Source of the DNA: Methanothermobacter sp. MT-2
GTDB taxonomy: Archaea; Methanobacteriota; Methanobacteria; Methanobacteriales; DSM-23052
DNA length: 64,000 nucleotides
Assembly: GCA_003584625.1 (NCBI GenBank)
Contig: AP017647.1
Span: 1-64,000 of the forward strand
Reading direction: 5' to 3'
In this document: positions 1 through 8,920 of the stretch, one piece after another
Layout of the letters: every line of letters begins with the position of its first letter
Numbering within the stretch: the first letter of the stretch is position 1
The notes under the pieces: generated by a model
Told to the model about the DNA's origin: nothing
Seen by the model: the letters and a program-made list of their open reading frames with translations, nothing else
The model's database searches: none
Program-made: the position numbers and the translations under genes

Positions 1-25
1 AACATTCTAATTTATTCTTTAGGGT

Positions 26-3000
26 TTAGAGGAATAAATCAAGTGAGCTTTGTTTGGATTTGTCACTTTCAAATAGGGAGTCCACACTAAATTCAAGTAT
101 ATTAATTCTTTGCATGAGGTAAGGGTCAATGGGGTATCTTCCAGCGAGTTCCTTTGATATTTCTAAGTATTTGATCACTGAACCTTTAGATACTGTTAGT
201 ACAAGGTTTCCGCCACAATTACATTTTCCTGTGAGTGGTATTCTCCTGTATTTCCGGTTACAACGAGTGCATCTCACCTTCTGTTTTGTGAATGCCCTTA
301 TGTTACCCATCATATCTGGGAGAAAATGTGAGAGTAAAACACCCTCCACTACTCTTCGCTGATCCACTGCCCTTATCTTTTCTGCAAGTTCGATCTGGGA
401 GTCGACTTTCTCCTTCATTGTAGGTAACAGTTTATATAAGCAGGTTTTTGGTCCTGCGCTGATATTTGAAGTGTCATGGGAGAACATTAGATTTTCATAT
501 TGTTGTGGGGTGCCGAGACGTTTTTTAACATTATCAATTAAGCTAGTAACCTTTGATGGTTTCTCATATTTCAATGTTTTTTCGTAAAATTCGAGTGGTA
601 AAAAATGCATTGTATCTATGTTATGTGATTCGTCATCGATTTCCTCTGGGTCTATCCTTGATGATAGGACGAGCGGGGCGTCCATGCTCCCTCCCCTACT
701 ACTTGGAAGATATGTTTTAGAGAAGTTTAACAGGGCATCTAGGAGTAATATTATGGCATCTTCGTCACTGTCACAGTTTCGCCTTTTAGCTGAATGGAAG
801 TATGGGTGTGCATAACATGCTGATGCTTCAGTGAATCCTATTATCCTTCCGAGGACTCCTGCGGAGGTGTGGGGTGCAAGTCCAATTATCAGGTGCCCGA
901 TGAGATCATCCCTATTTTTGATATTATAAAATCTTTCGAGTTTGTAGAAGTGTTCGAGTAAGTCGTCGACGAATGATGCGACTTTCATGAGATAATCTGC
1001 ACATTCTCTAGATATTACCACATCTTGGACCTTTAATTCCACTATCTGATCCTCGTCTTTTAGGGGTTTGCCCTGGAAGTCTGCTGTGTAACCTAGCTTT
1101 TTCAATTTTTCTATGCTCACACCAATCTCTGAGGGTTTAAAATGTGTGAGTGGTAAATCTGTGGAATCATGTCTTATTGTAGCATCCTTAAATGTGAAAA
1201 CTTCATTTTTGGCTCTGAGAACGCCCTTTTCTAGCGGTTCTGGGAATTTATCATTGGATATCATCCCCTCGACTCCCTTTATTTCTTCGAGTTTGCGTAC
1301 TCTCACGCTTTCGGTGGCGTTCTTTAAAAGTTGCATGAGGTTGATGGATCTTTTAGTTGGTTTGCCTATCTCTGTTTTTTCACCACATTGTGGACATTTT
1401 GACTGCATGAAACTTATTTTACATTTAGGACATTTCGCGCGGCCTATCTCAACTCTGATATTTCCTTGTTTGGCTGCGTCGATAATGTTACGTCTGCTAC
1501 CACCATTTTTGCCTATTGGGAATAGTACGTGTGGTGCTGGGCGCATTTTTCTTTCTTTGCTCTTTTCAGGTCTTCCAACGCGGGCTCCAATATATGTAGG
1601 GGCTTTTTTCATTATCTTGACGGGCGCCACCTTGTTTATCGCTTTAATGGGGTCTTCGCCATTACTCAATGGTTCTTTAAGGGTGTTTAGGAGGGCGTAT
1701 GCATCATCGGCTCCTATTATAACCTTGCCCTCTCTAAGTTTGTGCGGCACTCCCAGTATCTCCAGGATCCTTTTTGGGGGTGCTAGGGGTAATTCTAGTT
1801 TTCCATTTTCTTTTTTTCCACCTTGGAGCCATTCGTAGAGGTTGTTCAGGTCTTCTATTGAAACGTCATGATAGAAGTAGGTGTAACGTGGATGTAATGG
1901 TACATTGTATTCAAGTGAAATCTTGAATGCTTCCTTTGCATCTAATTTTATTTCATTCCAGCGCCCCTTGAAACTTTTAAGGTTTAATGGATCTTCATTG
2001 GCATTGTATTTTCTTGAATTTAGGATTGATTGGATCCACCATTCTTCGCACCAGGCAGCTGGCATTAATACATGATTGTTCCTTAAAAATTCTCCAAATG
2101 CTACTAACATGTCACCCAAGAATAATATTTCCTCTACTTCTGCTTTGACCTTTTTGGCCTTTTTGACTGTTTCAACTCTTACCACGTCCCCGTTTTTGAG
2201 TTTGACTATTGGTCCTTCGATTGTGTCCACTGGGACTACGCAGTTGCCTTTTCCTGGTCTTTCAATTTTCATTTGTGTTCCTACTGCTAGGAATTCGAGT
2301 ATTTCCATGGTCGCTGGGTTCACGCCCATAGCTGCTAAGCCAGTGTTTCTTGAACGACCGTATCTTAGTCTGAATGCTCCTTTTTCTGATGGGCATCCTA
2401 GGACTGGTCTGCCCCCTATTATATCCTCTATATATTTGCTGTCAGCTTTTATGGCGATTTCATCTTTTTTATCGGATTTTAGTGTTTTTGAGAATTTTTC
2501 TAGCCAATCCCATCCTTCGAGTTTCAGTTGCTTGGCATATTTAAGTACTTTGGGGGCTTTTTGGATGACTCCTTCCACCATTGCGAGTAGGGCTCCTCCA
2601 CGGATGTGATTGGTTTCAACACGTTTAAGATCTCTGTGTGAAACTTCTATTTTGTCTGTTGGTTCCCCTGTGATCTCTATTGGGATATTTCGAGCGGCTA
2701 ACCTCACTTCATCAGGTTTTGGAGAATATTGCAAGTTTGTAACCTCTGATTCATATAATTCCACTTCTTCAACATAACGTTCTATTTCCCTGTCAACAGG
2801 CTTGTAACGATCCAAACCTATCTTCATCCTTATATAATCAGCTATTAAAACCGCTAATGCTGATGCTGTCCCACCAGCACTCCTTATAGGCCCTGCAAAA
2901 TATACTGCAAGATAATTTGATTCATCAAAATTGTTTTTGATAGCCACCTTTGCAATACCTTCTAGGGGCGCTGCCACAACACCTTCTGTTAATATTGCAA

Positions 3001-3319
3001 GGGCTGTTCTCAGCGCCTGATCCGCAAGCTCCTGTCTTTTCGCCCATAATCTGTCCTCATCTTTTTCATCTATTTTTTGAGAGGCTATCTCAGCAGCTAT
3101 CTTAAACGCCATCTCCTCTCTACCATACTCTTTTTCGAGGGATTTTATCCGCTGGGCTATACCCTCAGGTCCTACTAGTCCCTCCACCCTCTCTGCAAGA
3201 TCCTTTGCTAAGGGTATCTCAGGTTCTATTGAAGCATCTAGACCCTTAGCCCTAGCTTTCTTGGCTATATCATAAAGTTTATTTGTTTCCTTCTCCAATT
3301 CTCTAAAATACTCCATCAT
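26..3319 (-). CDS. polC: DNA polymerase D (Pol II) large subunit DP2
   Basis: Catalytic subunit of the archaeal replicative polymerase PolD, which works with the small proofreading subunit DP1. About 1,097 residues, the normal family length, with no intein. The acidic catalytic motif NCDSDED lies near residue 850. A zinc-binding CPKC...CPQC pair sits in the middle and a second four-Cys zinc site (CTRC...CNCG) near the C-terminus. The last residues, QSSLDLFL, fit a PCNA-interacting peptide. The reading frame is open up to 3352, but the ATG pair at 3319/3316 is preceded by AGGTT and begins a typical N-terminus (MMEYFRELE), so I prefer that start. It is transcribed away from secG. DP1 is not in the window. 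Confidence 0.96.
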   Translation of the reverse strand: MMEYFRELEKETNKLYDIAKKARAKGLDASIEPEIPLAKDLAERVEGLVGPEGIAQRIKSLEKEYGREEMAFKIAAEIASQKIDEKDEDRLWAKRQELADQALRTALAILTEGVVAAPLEGIAKVAIKNNFDESNYLAVYFAGPIRSAGGTASALAVLIADYIRMKIGLDRYKPVDREIERYVEEVELYESEVTNLQYSPKPDEVRLAARNIPIEITGEPTDKIEVSHRDLKRVETNHIRGGALLAMVEGVIQKAPKVLKYAKQLKLEGWDWLEKFSKTLKSDKKDEIAIKADSKYIEDIIGGRPVLGCPSEKGAFRLRYGRSRNTGLAAMGVNPATMEILEFLAVGTQMKIERPGKGNCVVPVDTIEGPIVKLKNGDVVRVETVKKAKKVKAEVEEILFLGDMLVAFGEFLRNNHVLMPAAWCEEWWIQSILNSRKYNANEDPLNLKSFKGRWNEIKLDAKEAFKISLEYNVPLHPRYTYFYHDVSIEDLNNLYEWLQGGKKENGKLELPLAPPKRILEILGVPHKLREGKVIIGADDAYALLNTLKEPLSNGEDPIKAINKVAPVKIMKKAPTYIGARVGRPEKSKERKMRPAPHVLFPIGKNGGSRRNIIDAAKQGNIRVEIGRAKCPKCKISFMQSKCPQCGEKTEIGKPTKRSINLMQLLKNATESVRVRKLEEIKGVEGMISNDKFPEPLEKGVLRAKNEVFTFKDATIRHDSTDLPLTHFKPSEIGVSIEKLKKLGYTADFQGKPLKDEDQIVELKVQDVVISRECADYLMKVASFVDDLLEHFYKLERFYNIKNRDDLIGHLIIGLAPHTSAGVLGRIIGFTEASACYAHPYFHSAKRRNCDSDEDAIILLLDALLNFSKTYLPSSRGGSMDAPLVLSSRIDPEEIDDESHNIDTMHFLPLEFYEKTLKYEKPSKVTSLIDNVKKRLGTPQQYENLMFSHDTSNISAGPKTCLYKLLPTMKEKVDSQIELAEKIRAVDQRRVVEGVLLSHFLPDMMGNIRAFTKQKVRCTRCNRKYRRIPLTGKCNCGGNLVLTVSKGSVIKYLEISKELAGRYPIDPYLMQRINILEFSVDSLFESDKSKQSSLDLFL

Positions 3320-3407
3320 AACTATAACCTTGAAATTTCTCATCTTCGACAAAGTGAACTACCCCTTGCATATTCCCCCGGTTTCGCAAGGGGATCTTAC
3401 AAAAGAT

Positions 3408-3418
3408 AAAATATATTA
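3408..3418 (+). promoter_or_regulatory. TATA box for secG-purB
   Basis: An AT-rich TATA-like element (AAATATATTAT) lies about 55 bases before the secG ATG in the polC/secG divergent gap. It is the only obvious promoter for secG and the closely following purB. The match is by eye. Confidence 0.4.
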
Positions 3419-3470
3419 TACCATGAATGATATAAAAGTCTTATAGACTAATCTATTTGGGTGATCAGCA

Positions 3471-3629
3471 ATGGCTAAAAAGGATAAAAAAACACTTCCA
3501 CCAAGTGGCGCTGGACTTGTAAGATATTTCGAGGAAGAGACAAAAGGTCCTAAACTCACACCAGAACAAGTAATTGCAATGAGCATAATATTAGCCGTAT
3601 TCTGCCTACTACTCAGGTTCTCAGGTTAA
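3471..3629 (+). CDS. secG: Preprotein translocase subunit Sec61-beta/SecG
   Basis: This 52-residue gene encodes the small tail-anchored subunit of the archaeal SecYEG translocon. The translation begins MAKKDKKTLPPSGAGLVRYF, has the acidic EEETKGPKL linker typical of archaeal Sec61-beta, and ends in one membrane helix (residues about 33-50) with a very short outside tail. The ATG follows a strong ribosome binding site, GGGTGATC at 3459-3466, with four bases between. purB starts 16 bases after the stop, so the two are probably co-transcribed. Confidence 0.92.
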   Translation: MAKKDKKTLPPSGAGLVRYFEEETKGPKLTPEQVIAMSIILAVFCLLLRFSG

Positions 3630-3645
3630 CCATATGGTGATCTGG

Positions 3646-5004
3646 ATGGCTATCCACCCCATCGAATTCAGATACGGCACCCCAGAGATGAAAAGAGTAT
3701 GGGATTCTGAGAACAAACTCCAAAAAATGCTAGAAGTGGAAGCGGCCATAGCCGAGGCGGAAGCCGAACTAGGAATCATACCAGAGTATGCTGCAAGAGA
3801 AATTAAAAGGAAAGCCAACACAAAATATGTGAAACTCGAAAGAGTGAACCAAATCGAGAAAGAGACAAAACATGACATAGCAGCTCTCATAAAAGCACTC
3901 GCAGAACAATGTGAAGGCGACGCAGGAGAATATATACACTTTGGAGCCACATCAAACGACATAATAGACACTACAAATTCTCTACTTTTTCAAGAATCCA
4001 TAAAAATCTTAAAAGAAAAAATCATCAAACTAACAAAACTCTTACTAAAATTGGCGGATGAAAACAAGAAAAGGGTTTGCATTGGCCGAACCCATGGACA
4101 ACATGCACTACCCACCACATATGGTATGAAATTCGCCCTATGGGCTGATGAAATGCATCGGAACCTTGAAAGATTAAAAGCAGCCCAGGAGAGATTATGT
4201 GTGGGTATGATGACGGGAGCTGTAGGCACCACAGCAGCACTAGGTGAAGATGGCTTGAAAGTACATCTAAGAGTATCTGAGATACTCGGCTTGGAACCAG
4301 TATTGATATCAAATCAGGTCATCCAAAGGGATAACCATGCCGAATTCATGATGGTGTTGGCTAATATCGCCACTACCCTCGAAAAAATAGCCCTAGAAGT
4401 TAGGAATCTCCAAAGGACCGAGATAATGGAAGTTGGGGAGAGATTCGACCCTGAAAAGCAAGTTGGCAGCAGTACAATGCCCCATAAGATGAACCCTATA
4501 ACTGCAGAGCGTATATGCGGTCTAGCTAGGGTTGTGCGTTCACATGTTATAGTTGCGCTCGAAAATAATCCCCTCTGGCATGAAAGAGACCTTACCAACT
4601 CATCCCCAGAACGCATAATATTCCCAGAAGCATGCATACTAACAGATTACCTCCTACAACTAACATTAAAGTTAATAGAAAACCTCGTATTCTTTGATGA
4701 AAACATAGAAAAAAACCTCAACCTTACAAATGGTCTTATAATGGCAGAAAGACTAATGGCAGAACTTGCAAAAAAGGGTATGGGCAGACAAACAGCATAC
4801 CAAATCGTGAGAGAATGCGCAATAGAAGCCAACACAAACAAAAAACCACTAATAGAAGTGGCAGCCAAAAAAAAGGAAATAAAAGAATATTTAAACTATG
4901 ATGAACTTGAAGATATAATGAACCCATATACATACATAGGATCAGCCATAAAAATAGTTGAAAATGTGCTTAAAAACTCAGAAAAATGGTTCAAAATGAA
5001 CTAA
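3646..5004 (+). CDS. purB: Adenylosuccinate lyase
   Basis: Catalyses two fumarate-releasing steps of purine synthesis: SAICAR to AICAR, and adenylosuccinate to AMP. 452 residues, standard length for the fumarase/aspartase superfamily. The superfamily signature SSTMPHKMNP is at residues 275-284, and an early TSNDIIDT motif and the GRTHGQHALP catalytic histidine motif are present. The frame is open from 3634, but the ATG at 3646 has GGTGATCT immediately upstream and begins MAIHPIEFRYG, as in other archaeal PurB proteins. It lies 16 bases after secG. Confidence 0.96.
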   Translation: MAIHPIEFRYGTPEMKRVWDSENKLQKMLEVEAAIAEAEAELGIIPEYAAREIKRKANTKYVKLERVNQIEKETKHDIAALIKALAEQCEGDAGEYIHFGATSNDIIDTTNSLLFQESIKILKEKIIKLTKLLLKLADENKKRVCIGRTHGQHALPTTYGMKFALWADEMHRNLERLKAAQERLCVGMMTGAVGTTAALGEDGLKVHLRVSEILGLEPVLISNQVIQRDNHAEFMMVLANIATTLEKIALEVRNLQRTEIMEVGERFDPEKQVGSSTMPHKMNPITAERICGLARVVRSHVIVALENNPLWHERDLTNSSPERIIFPEACILTDYLLQLTLKLIENLVFFDENIEKNLNLTNGLIMAERLMAELAKKGMGRQTAYQIVRECAIEANTNKKPLIEVAAKKKEIKEYLNYDELEDIMNPYTYIGSAIKIVENVLKNSEKWFKMN

Positions 5005-5028
5005 GATCATCATCCTGATCATATAACA

Positions 5029-7422
5029 TTATTTTTCTTCTTTCACTGGTGGAGTGTATGATCTTAGAAGTAATGAGAGTGATACGACTGTTACAGAACT
5101 CAATGCCATGGCCAAACCTGCAAATTCCGGTCTAAATGTTAATCTGAAAGTTGGATAAAGAACACCAGCGGCTACCGGTATAAGAATCATATTATATGCA
5201 AAAGCCCAGAAAATATTCCATTTAACGCGTGATACGACCTTACGGGCTAATTGTATGGCCGAAGGAACATCAATAGGATCATCCTTTACTAGTACTATGT
5301 CTGCCGCTTCTATTGCAACATCCGTACCGCTTCCAATTGCAATTCCAACATCGGCTGCTGCAAGTGCCGGAGCATCATTTATACCATCACCAACAAATGC
5401 AACACCACCATCATCCTGCATCCTAGAAACTAGATTGGCCTTATCCTCAGGTAAAACTTGGGAGAGTACTTTTTCTATCCCTATTTTCTCTGCCACGGTT
5501 TGTGCTGTTATAGGATTATCTCCAGTTACCATGATGGTTTCTAAGCCCATTTTCTTCAAGGCCTCTATGGCTTTCTGGGAATTTTCTTTTATTTTATCCG
5601 CGACTCCAATAATTCCCAGAAGTTCATCGTCCCTACCAACCAATACTATGGTCTTGCCCTCCCTTTGTAACTTCAGGATCACATCCTCAGCATCAGCTAA
5701 TGGTATATTATTCTCCTCGAAAAATTGTATATTACCTAATAGGATCTTATGGGAGTTTAAATATCCTATCAGACCCTTTCCAGGGATTGATTTAAGTTCA
5801 TGGATTTTATTGTAGGGTATTTTCTCCATTTTTGCCCTTGAAGTTATGGCTTTTGCTATGGGATGTCTTGAATTGGATTCTATAGTAGCGGCTGCTTGAA
5901 GAATGTCCATTTCATTGCTTTTGATGGGTATTATATCGGTCAAGTATGGTTTACCCTCGGTGAGTGTCCCTGTTTTGTCAAAAAGCACGGCCTTTATCTT
6001 TTCAGAAACTTCTAGTATTTCGCCTTTTTTGATTAGAATACCGAGTTCAGCGCCTCTACCTATACCCACAGTAACAGCTGTTGGTGTTGCAAGTCCCAGG
6101 GCACATGGACATGCCACTACCAATGTGGATATGAGAACAGTTAATGAAAACAGCAAGCCCATACCTTCAAGGTACCAGAATATAAAAGCCGCGAATGCAA
6201 TTATAAGAACCATGGGTATAAAATAGGACACTGCCCTGTCAGCTATCCTTTCTAAAGGGGGTTTAGATCCCTGGACTTCTTCAACCAATTTTATGATCCT
6301 TGATAGGAACGTTTCCTCTCCTATGTGGGTTGTGCGGATTTTTAGGAGGCCATCTGTGTTTATCGTCCCTGCCACGACACTTTTCCCTTTATCTTTAAAG
6401 ACTGGGAGTGGTTCGCCTGTTATCATTGATTCATCAATGTGTGCCTTACCATCAATGATAACACCATCCACAGGTATTCTATCCCCAGTTTTGACAATTA
6501 GTATATCATCTTTTCTGACGGTTTCCACTGGTACTTCCATTTCCTTACCGTTCTTGAGTATGGTTGCGGTGTCTGGTTGAAGTTCCATTAATTTTTTAAT
6601 GGCATCTGAAGTTTTACCCTTGGCCCTTGCCTCAAGATATCTTCCAAGTGTTAAGAAAGCTGCTAACATTAATGCGGTCTCATAGAACATGAACTTAGAG
6701 GATAGAATATTAAATGTGCTTAATAGACTGGAGGTGAATGCGACTCCAATCCCCATAGAATACATAACATCCATGTTGAGCGTTTTGGCTTGAAGTGAAC
6801 GTATAGCAGCGCTGAATATAGGATAACTCACGTATAAAAATGGTAAAATTGATATAAGGAACATTAAATATCCCATGTATGGGAATTCTATGTTAAGGTA
6901 CATGAGTATCATCAGCGGAATCGACACCCCTAAACCCACAATTATCCTCTTCTTTTTGGATCTAAGATCCTCAGAAAGCTTTTCATCAACTAATTCCCCC
7001 TCAACACCTAGAAATTCATATCCTAGATCCTCTATAGCTTTTCTGATGTCTTCTATGGATATTATATCCTTATTATATTCTATGTATGCTGTTTCAGCCC
7101 CTAGGTTTACTGTGGCATTTACTATACCTTCAAGCTGTCCTAATCTTGATTCTATGGTCTTGGCGCACATTGCACATGTCATGCCACCTATCTTGACACT
7201 CACCTTATCATTTAAAACCTGATACCCTGTCTCTACTATTACTTTTTCTATGTCCTTAATCCCAATCTTCTTGGGATCATATTCTATACTGGCCTTTGCT
7301 GTTGCAAAATTTACACTGGCGTCTTTCACACCATCGAGTTGGTTGAGCGCATCTTCTATCCTTAAAGCACACCCTGCGCAGCTCATCCCACCTATTCTAA
7401 TATTTGTTTTCATGATCTTCAT
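5029..7422 (-). CDS. copA: Copper-exporting P1B-type ATPase
   Basis: Membrane ATPase that exports Cu+ from the cytoplasm. 797 residues. Two N-terminal heavy-metal domains carry GGMSCAGC (Cys15/Cys18) and GGMTCAMC. The transport core has the TM6 metal site CPC (in VACPCALGL), the phosphorylation motif DKTGT, the SRHP loop, GDGINDAPAL, and YN and MALSS residues in the last helices, a pattern typical of Cu+ pumps rather than Zn/Cd pumps. The start at 7422 overlaps the stop of the upstream amidohydrolase as ATGA, implying translational coupling. An internal ATG at 7413 is an alternative start. No CopZ or CopY-like gene is nearby. Confidence 0.94.
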   Translation of the reverse strand: MKIMKTNIRIGGMSCAGCALRIEDALNQLDGVKDASVNFATAKASIEYDPKKIGIKDIEKVIVETGYQVLNDKVSVKIGGMTCAMCAKTIESRLGQLEGIVNATVNLGAETAYIEYNKDIISIEDIRKAIEDLGYEFLGVEGELVDEKLSEDLRSKKKRIIVGLGVSIPLMILMYLNIEFPYMGYLMFLISILPFLYVSYPIFSAAIRSLQAKTLNMDVMYSMGIGVAFTSSLLSTFNILSSKFMFYETALMLAAFLTLGRYLEARAKGKTSDAIKKLMELQPDTATILKNGKEMEVPVETVRKDDILIVKTGDRIPVDGVIIDGKAHIDESMITGEPLPVFKDKGKSVVAGTINTDGLLKIRTTHIGEETFLSRIIKLVEEVQGSKPPLERIADRAVSYFIPMVLIIAFAAFIFWYLEGMGLLFSLTVLISTLVVACPCALGLATPTAVTVGIGRGAELGILIKKGEILEVSEKIKAVLFDKTGTLTEGKPYLTDIIPIKSNEMDILQAAATIESNSRHPIAKAITSRAKMEKIPYNKIHELKSIPGKGLIGYLNSHKILLGNIQFFEENNIPLADAEDVILKLQREGKTIVLVGRDDELLGIIGVADKIKENSQKAIEALKKMGLETIMVTGDNPITAQTVAEKIGIEKVLSQVLPEDKANLVSRMQDDGGVAFVGDGINDAPALAAADVGIAIGSGTDVAIEAADIVLVKDDPIDVPSAIQLARKVVSRVKWNIFWAFAYNMILIPVAAGVLYPTFRLTFRPEFAGLAMALSSVTVVSLSLLLRSYTPPVKEEK

Positions 7423-8633
7423 CCTAGAATATTCTTGATTATTTCACCATTCTTTACTACGAGGAGTATGTTTTCAGGGTTAGCGAGGCTTTTTATATCT
7501 TCAAGGGGGTTTTCTTTTACCACGATAATATCCGCAAACTTACCTTTATCAAGACTTCCTATCTTATCATCCCATCCAATACATTCAGCAGCATTTAATG
7601 TGGCGGATTTTATGGCCTCTGAGGGTTCCATTCCAATATCACATAAGTATGAAAGTTCTCTGAGATTTTGGCCATGTTCCATAACCCCAGAATCTGTACC
7701 CATAATTAATGGGACACCTTCCTGGTATGCGACTTCTATGTTTTCTTTGTGAACCTTTGCAATTTCCAGTGCATCTTTTCTGCTGTAACTAGGAAGTTCG
7801 CCTTTCTTTGCTTTCTTGGCAAGTTCTGCTGTCACAAGGAGCGTTGGCACTAAATAAACTTTCTTATCCCTCATTTCAGCCGCTGTTTTTCTGTTAATAT
7901 ATGTTCCATGCTCTATCGAATCTATACCGGCTTTTATACAATTTTTTATACCTTCAAGTCCATGTGCATGTGCCATGGTCTTTTTACCCTTAGAACGGGC
8001 CTCTGCTACTATAACCTTTAATTCTTTTTTGGTGAATTGGATATTATCAGGTTTATCATTGGCACTCATCACACCTCCGGTGGCCATGATCTTTATAACA
8101 TCTGCACCAGCTCTTAAAACTTCCCTAGCTTTTTTCCTCACTTCAGCTGTACCATCACATATGCCGTTAGGCAATCCAGGATATTTAAGTTCAATATTTA
8201 ATCCTGACTTCATGTGAAAATCGAAATGACCACCTGTTATCGAAAGTGGAGTCACGCTTATCTGTATTCTAGGAGCGGGTATTACACCATTTTGGGAGGC
8301 GAGTTTAACCCCGAAATCCGCCATCCCAGCATCTCTTATTGTGGTTATCCCTGCATCGAGGGTTCTGCGCATATTATCTATAGCATTATAAAAATAGAGG
8401 GATAATGGAGTTTCTATCCTATCCTCTAATTTAAAGCCCCTTTCCATGATATGTACATGGGCATCTATAAAGCCGGGGAGTATGAAATAATCATTTGCAT
8501 CAATAATATTAAACTCATCTTTTCGTTGATGTGAAATGGACTCTATTATATTCCCCTTTATCAAAACTGAACCTCTATAATGATCATTCGCCCTTAAATC
8601 TATTATCTCACCATTTATTACTAATTTTTCCAT
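7419..8633 (-). CDS. Metal-dependent amidohydrolase (imidazolonepropionase/prolidase-like)
   Basis: A 404-residue member of the amidohydrolase superfamily, predicted to hydrolyse a cyclic amide or dipeptide-like substrate in the cytoplasm. Metal ligands are visible as DAHVHI (HxH), the lysine in IKIMATGG (bridging-lysine position), AHAHG, IEHGTYI and the catalytic aspartate in GTDSG. N- and C-terminal strands form the usual beta-sandwich, with ADIIVVKENPL near the end. The natural substrate cannot be told from sequence. The stop overlaps the copA start by four bases, so the pair is an operon, though no metabolic link to copper is evident. Confidence 0.85.
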   Translation of the reverse strand: MEKLVINGEIIDLRANDHYRGSVLIKGNIIESISHQRKDEFNIIDANDYFILPGFIDAHVHIMERGFKLEDRIETPLSLYFYNAIDNMRRTLDAGITTIRDAGMADFGVKLASQNGVIPAPRIQISVTPLSITGGHFDFHMKSGLNIELKYPGLPNGICDGTAEVRKKAREVLRAGADVIKIMATGGVMSANDKPDNIQFTKKELKVIVAEARSKGKKTMAHAHGLEGIKNCIKAGIDSIEHGTYINRKTAAEMRDKKVYLVPTLLVTAELAKKAKKGELPSYSRKDALEIAKVHKENIEVAYQEGVPLIMGTDSGVMEHGQNLRELSYLCDIGMEPSEAIKSATLNAAECIGWDDKIGSLDKGKFADIIVVKENPLEDIKSLANPENILLVVKNGEIIKNILG

Positions 8634-8920
8634 GAAGACACCCTAGTTTATAATCTATGTATTATTTTAGCTTCCGTTGTGTAAAATCTTATGGGTGCAT
8701 GATTCTGTAGATATTGAGTATTTTCTTCTAAATTACTATTGCTAAACCCTCACACAGTGAGTGGAATACAGCAGAATGCATAATATAACATGTCTGAAAA
8801 TAGCCACTTTTGCATATTCACAATTCTTCATGGGAAGCACTTAGCCCAGCTCTCCTAAATCTTACAAGTTGTTTAGTATCCAAAAAAATATATATAGGGT
8901 GGGTTTAGATCCCCACACAC

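Noticed and set aside
1113-1838. Long open frame on the plus strand inside polC
   Set aside because: It lies antisense to the conserved polymerase gene, has no ribosome binding site or family resemblance, and arises from codon bias on the other strand.
8634-8920. Spacer between the amidohydrolase and the beta-helix gene searched for a small gene
   Set aside because: All frames are broken by stops and no RNA or motif was recognised.
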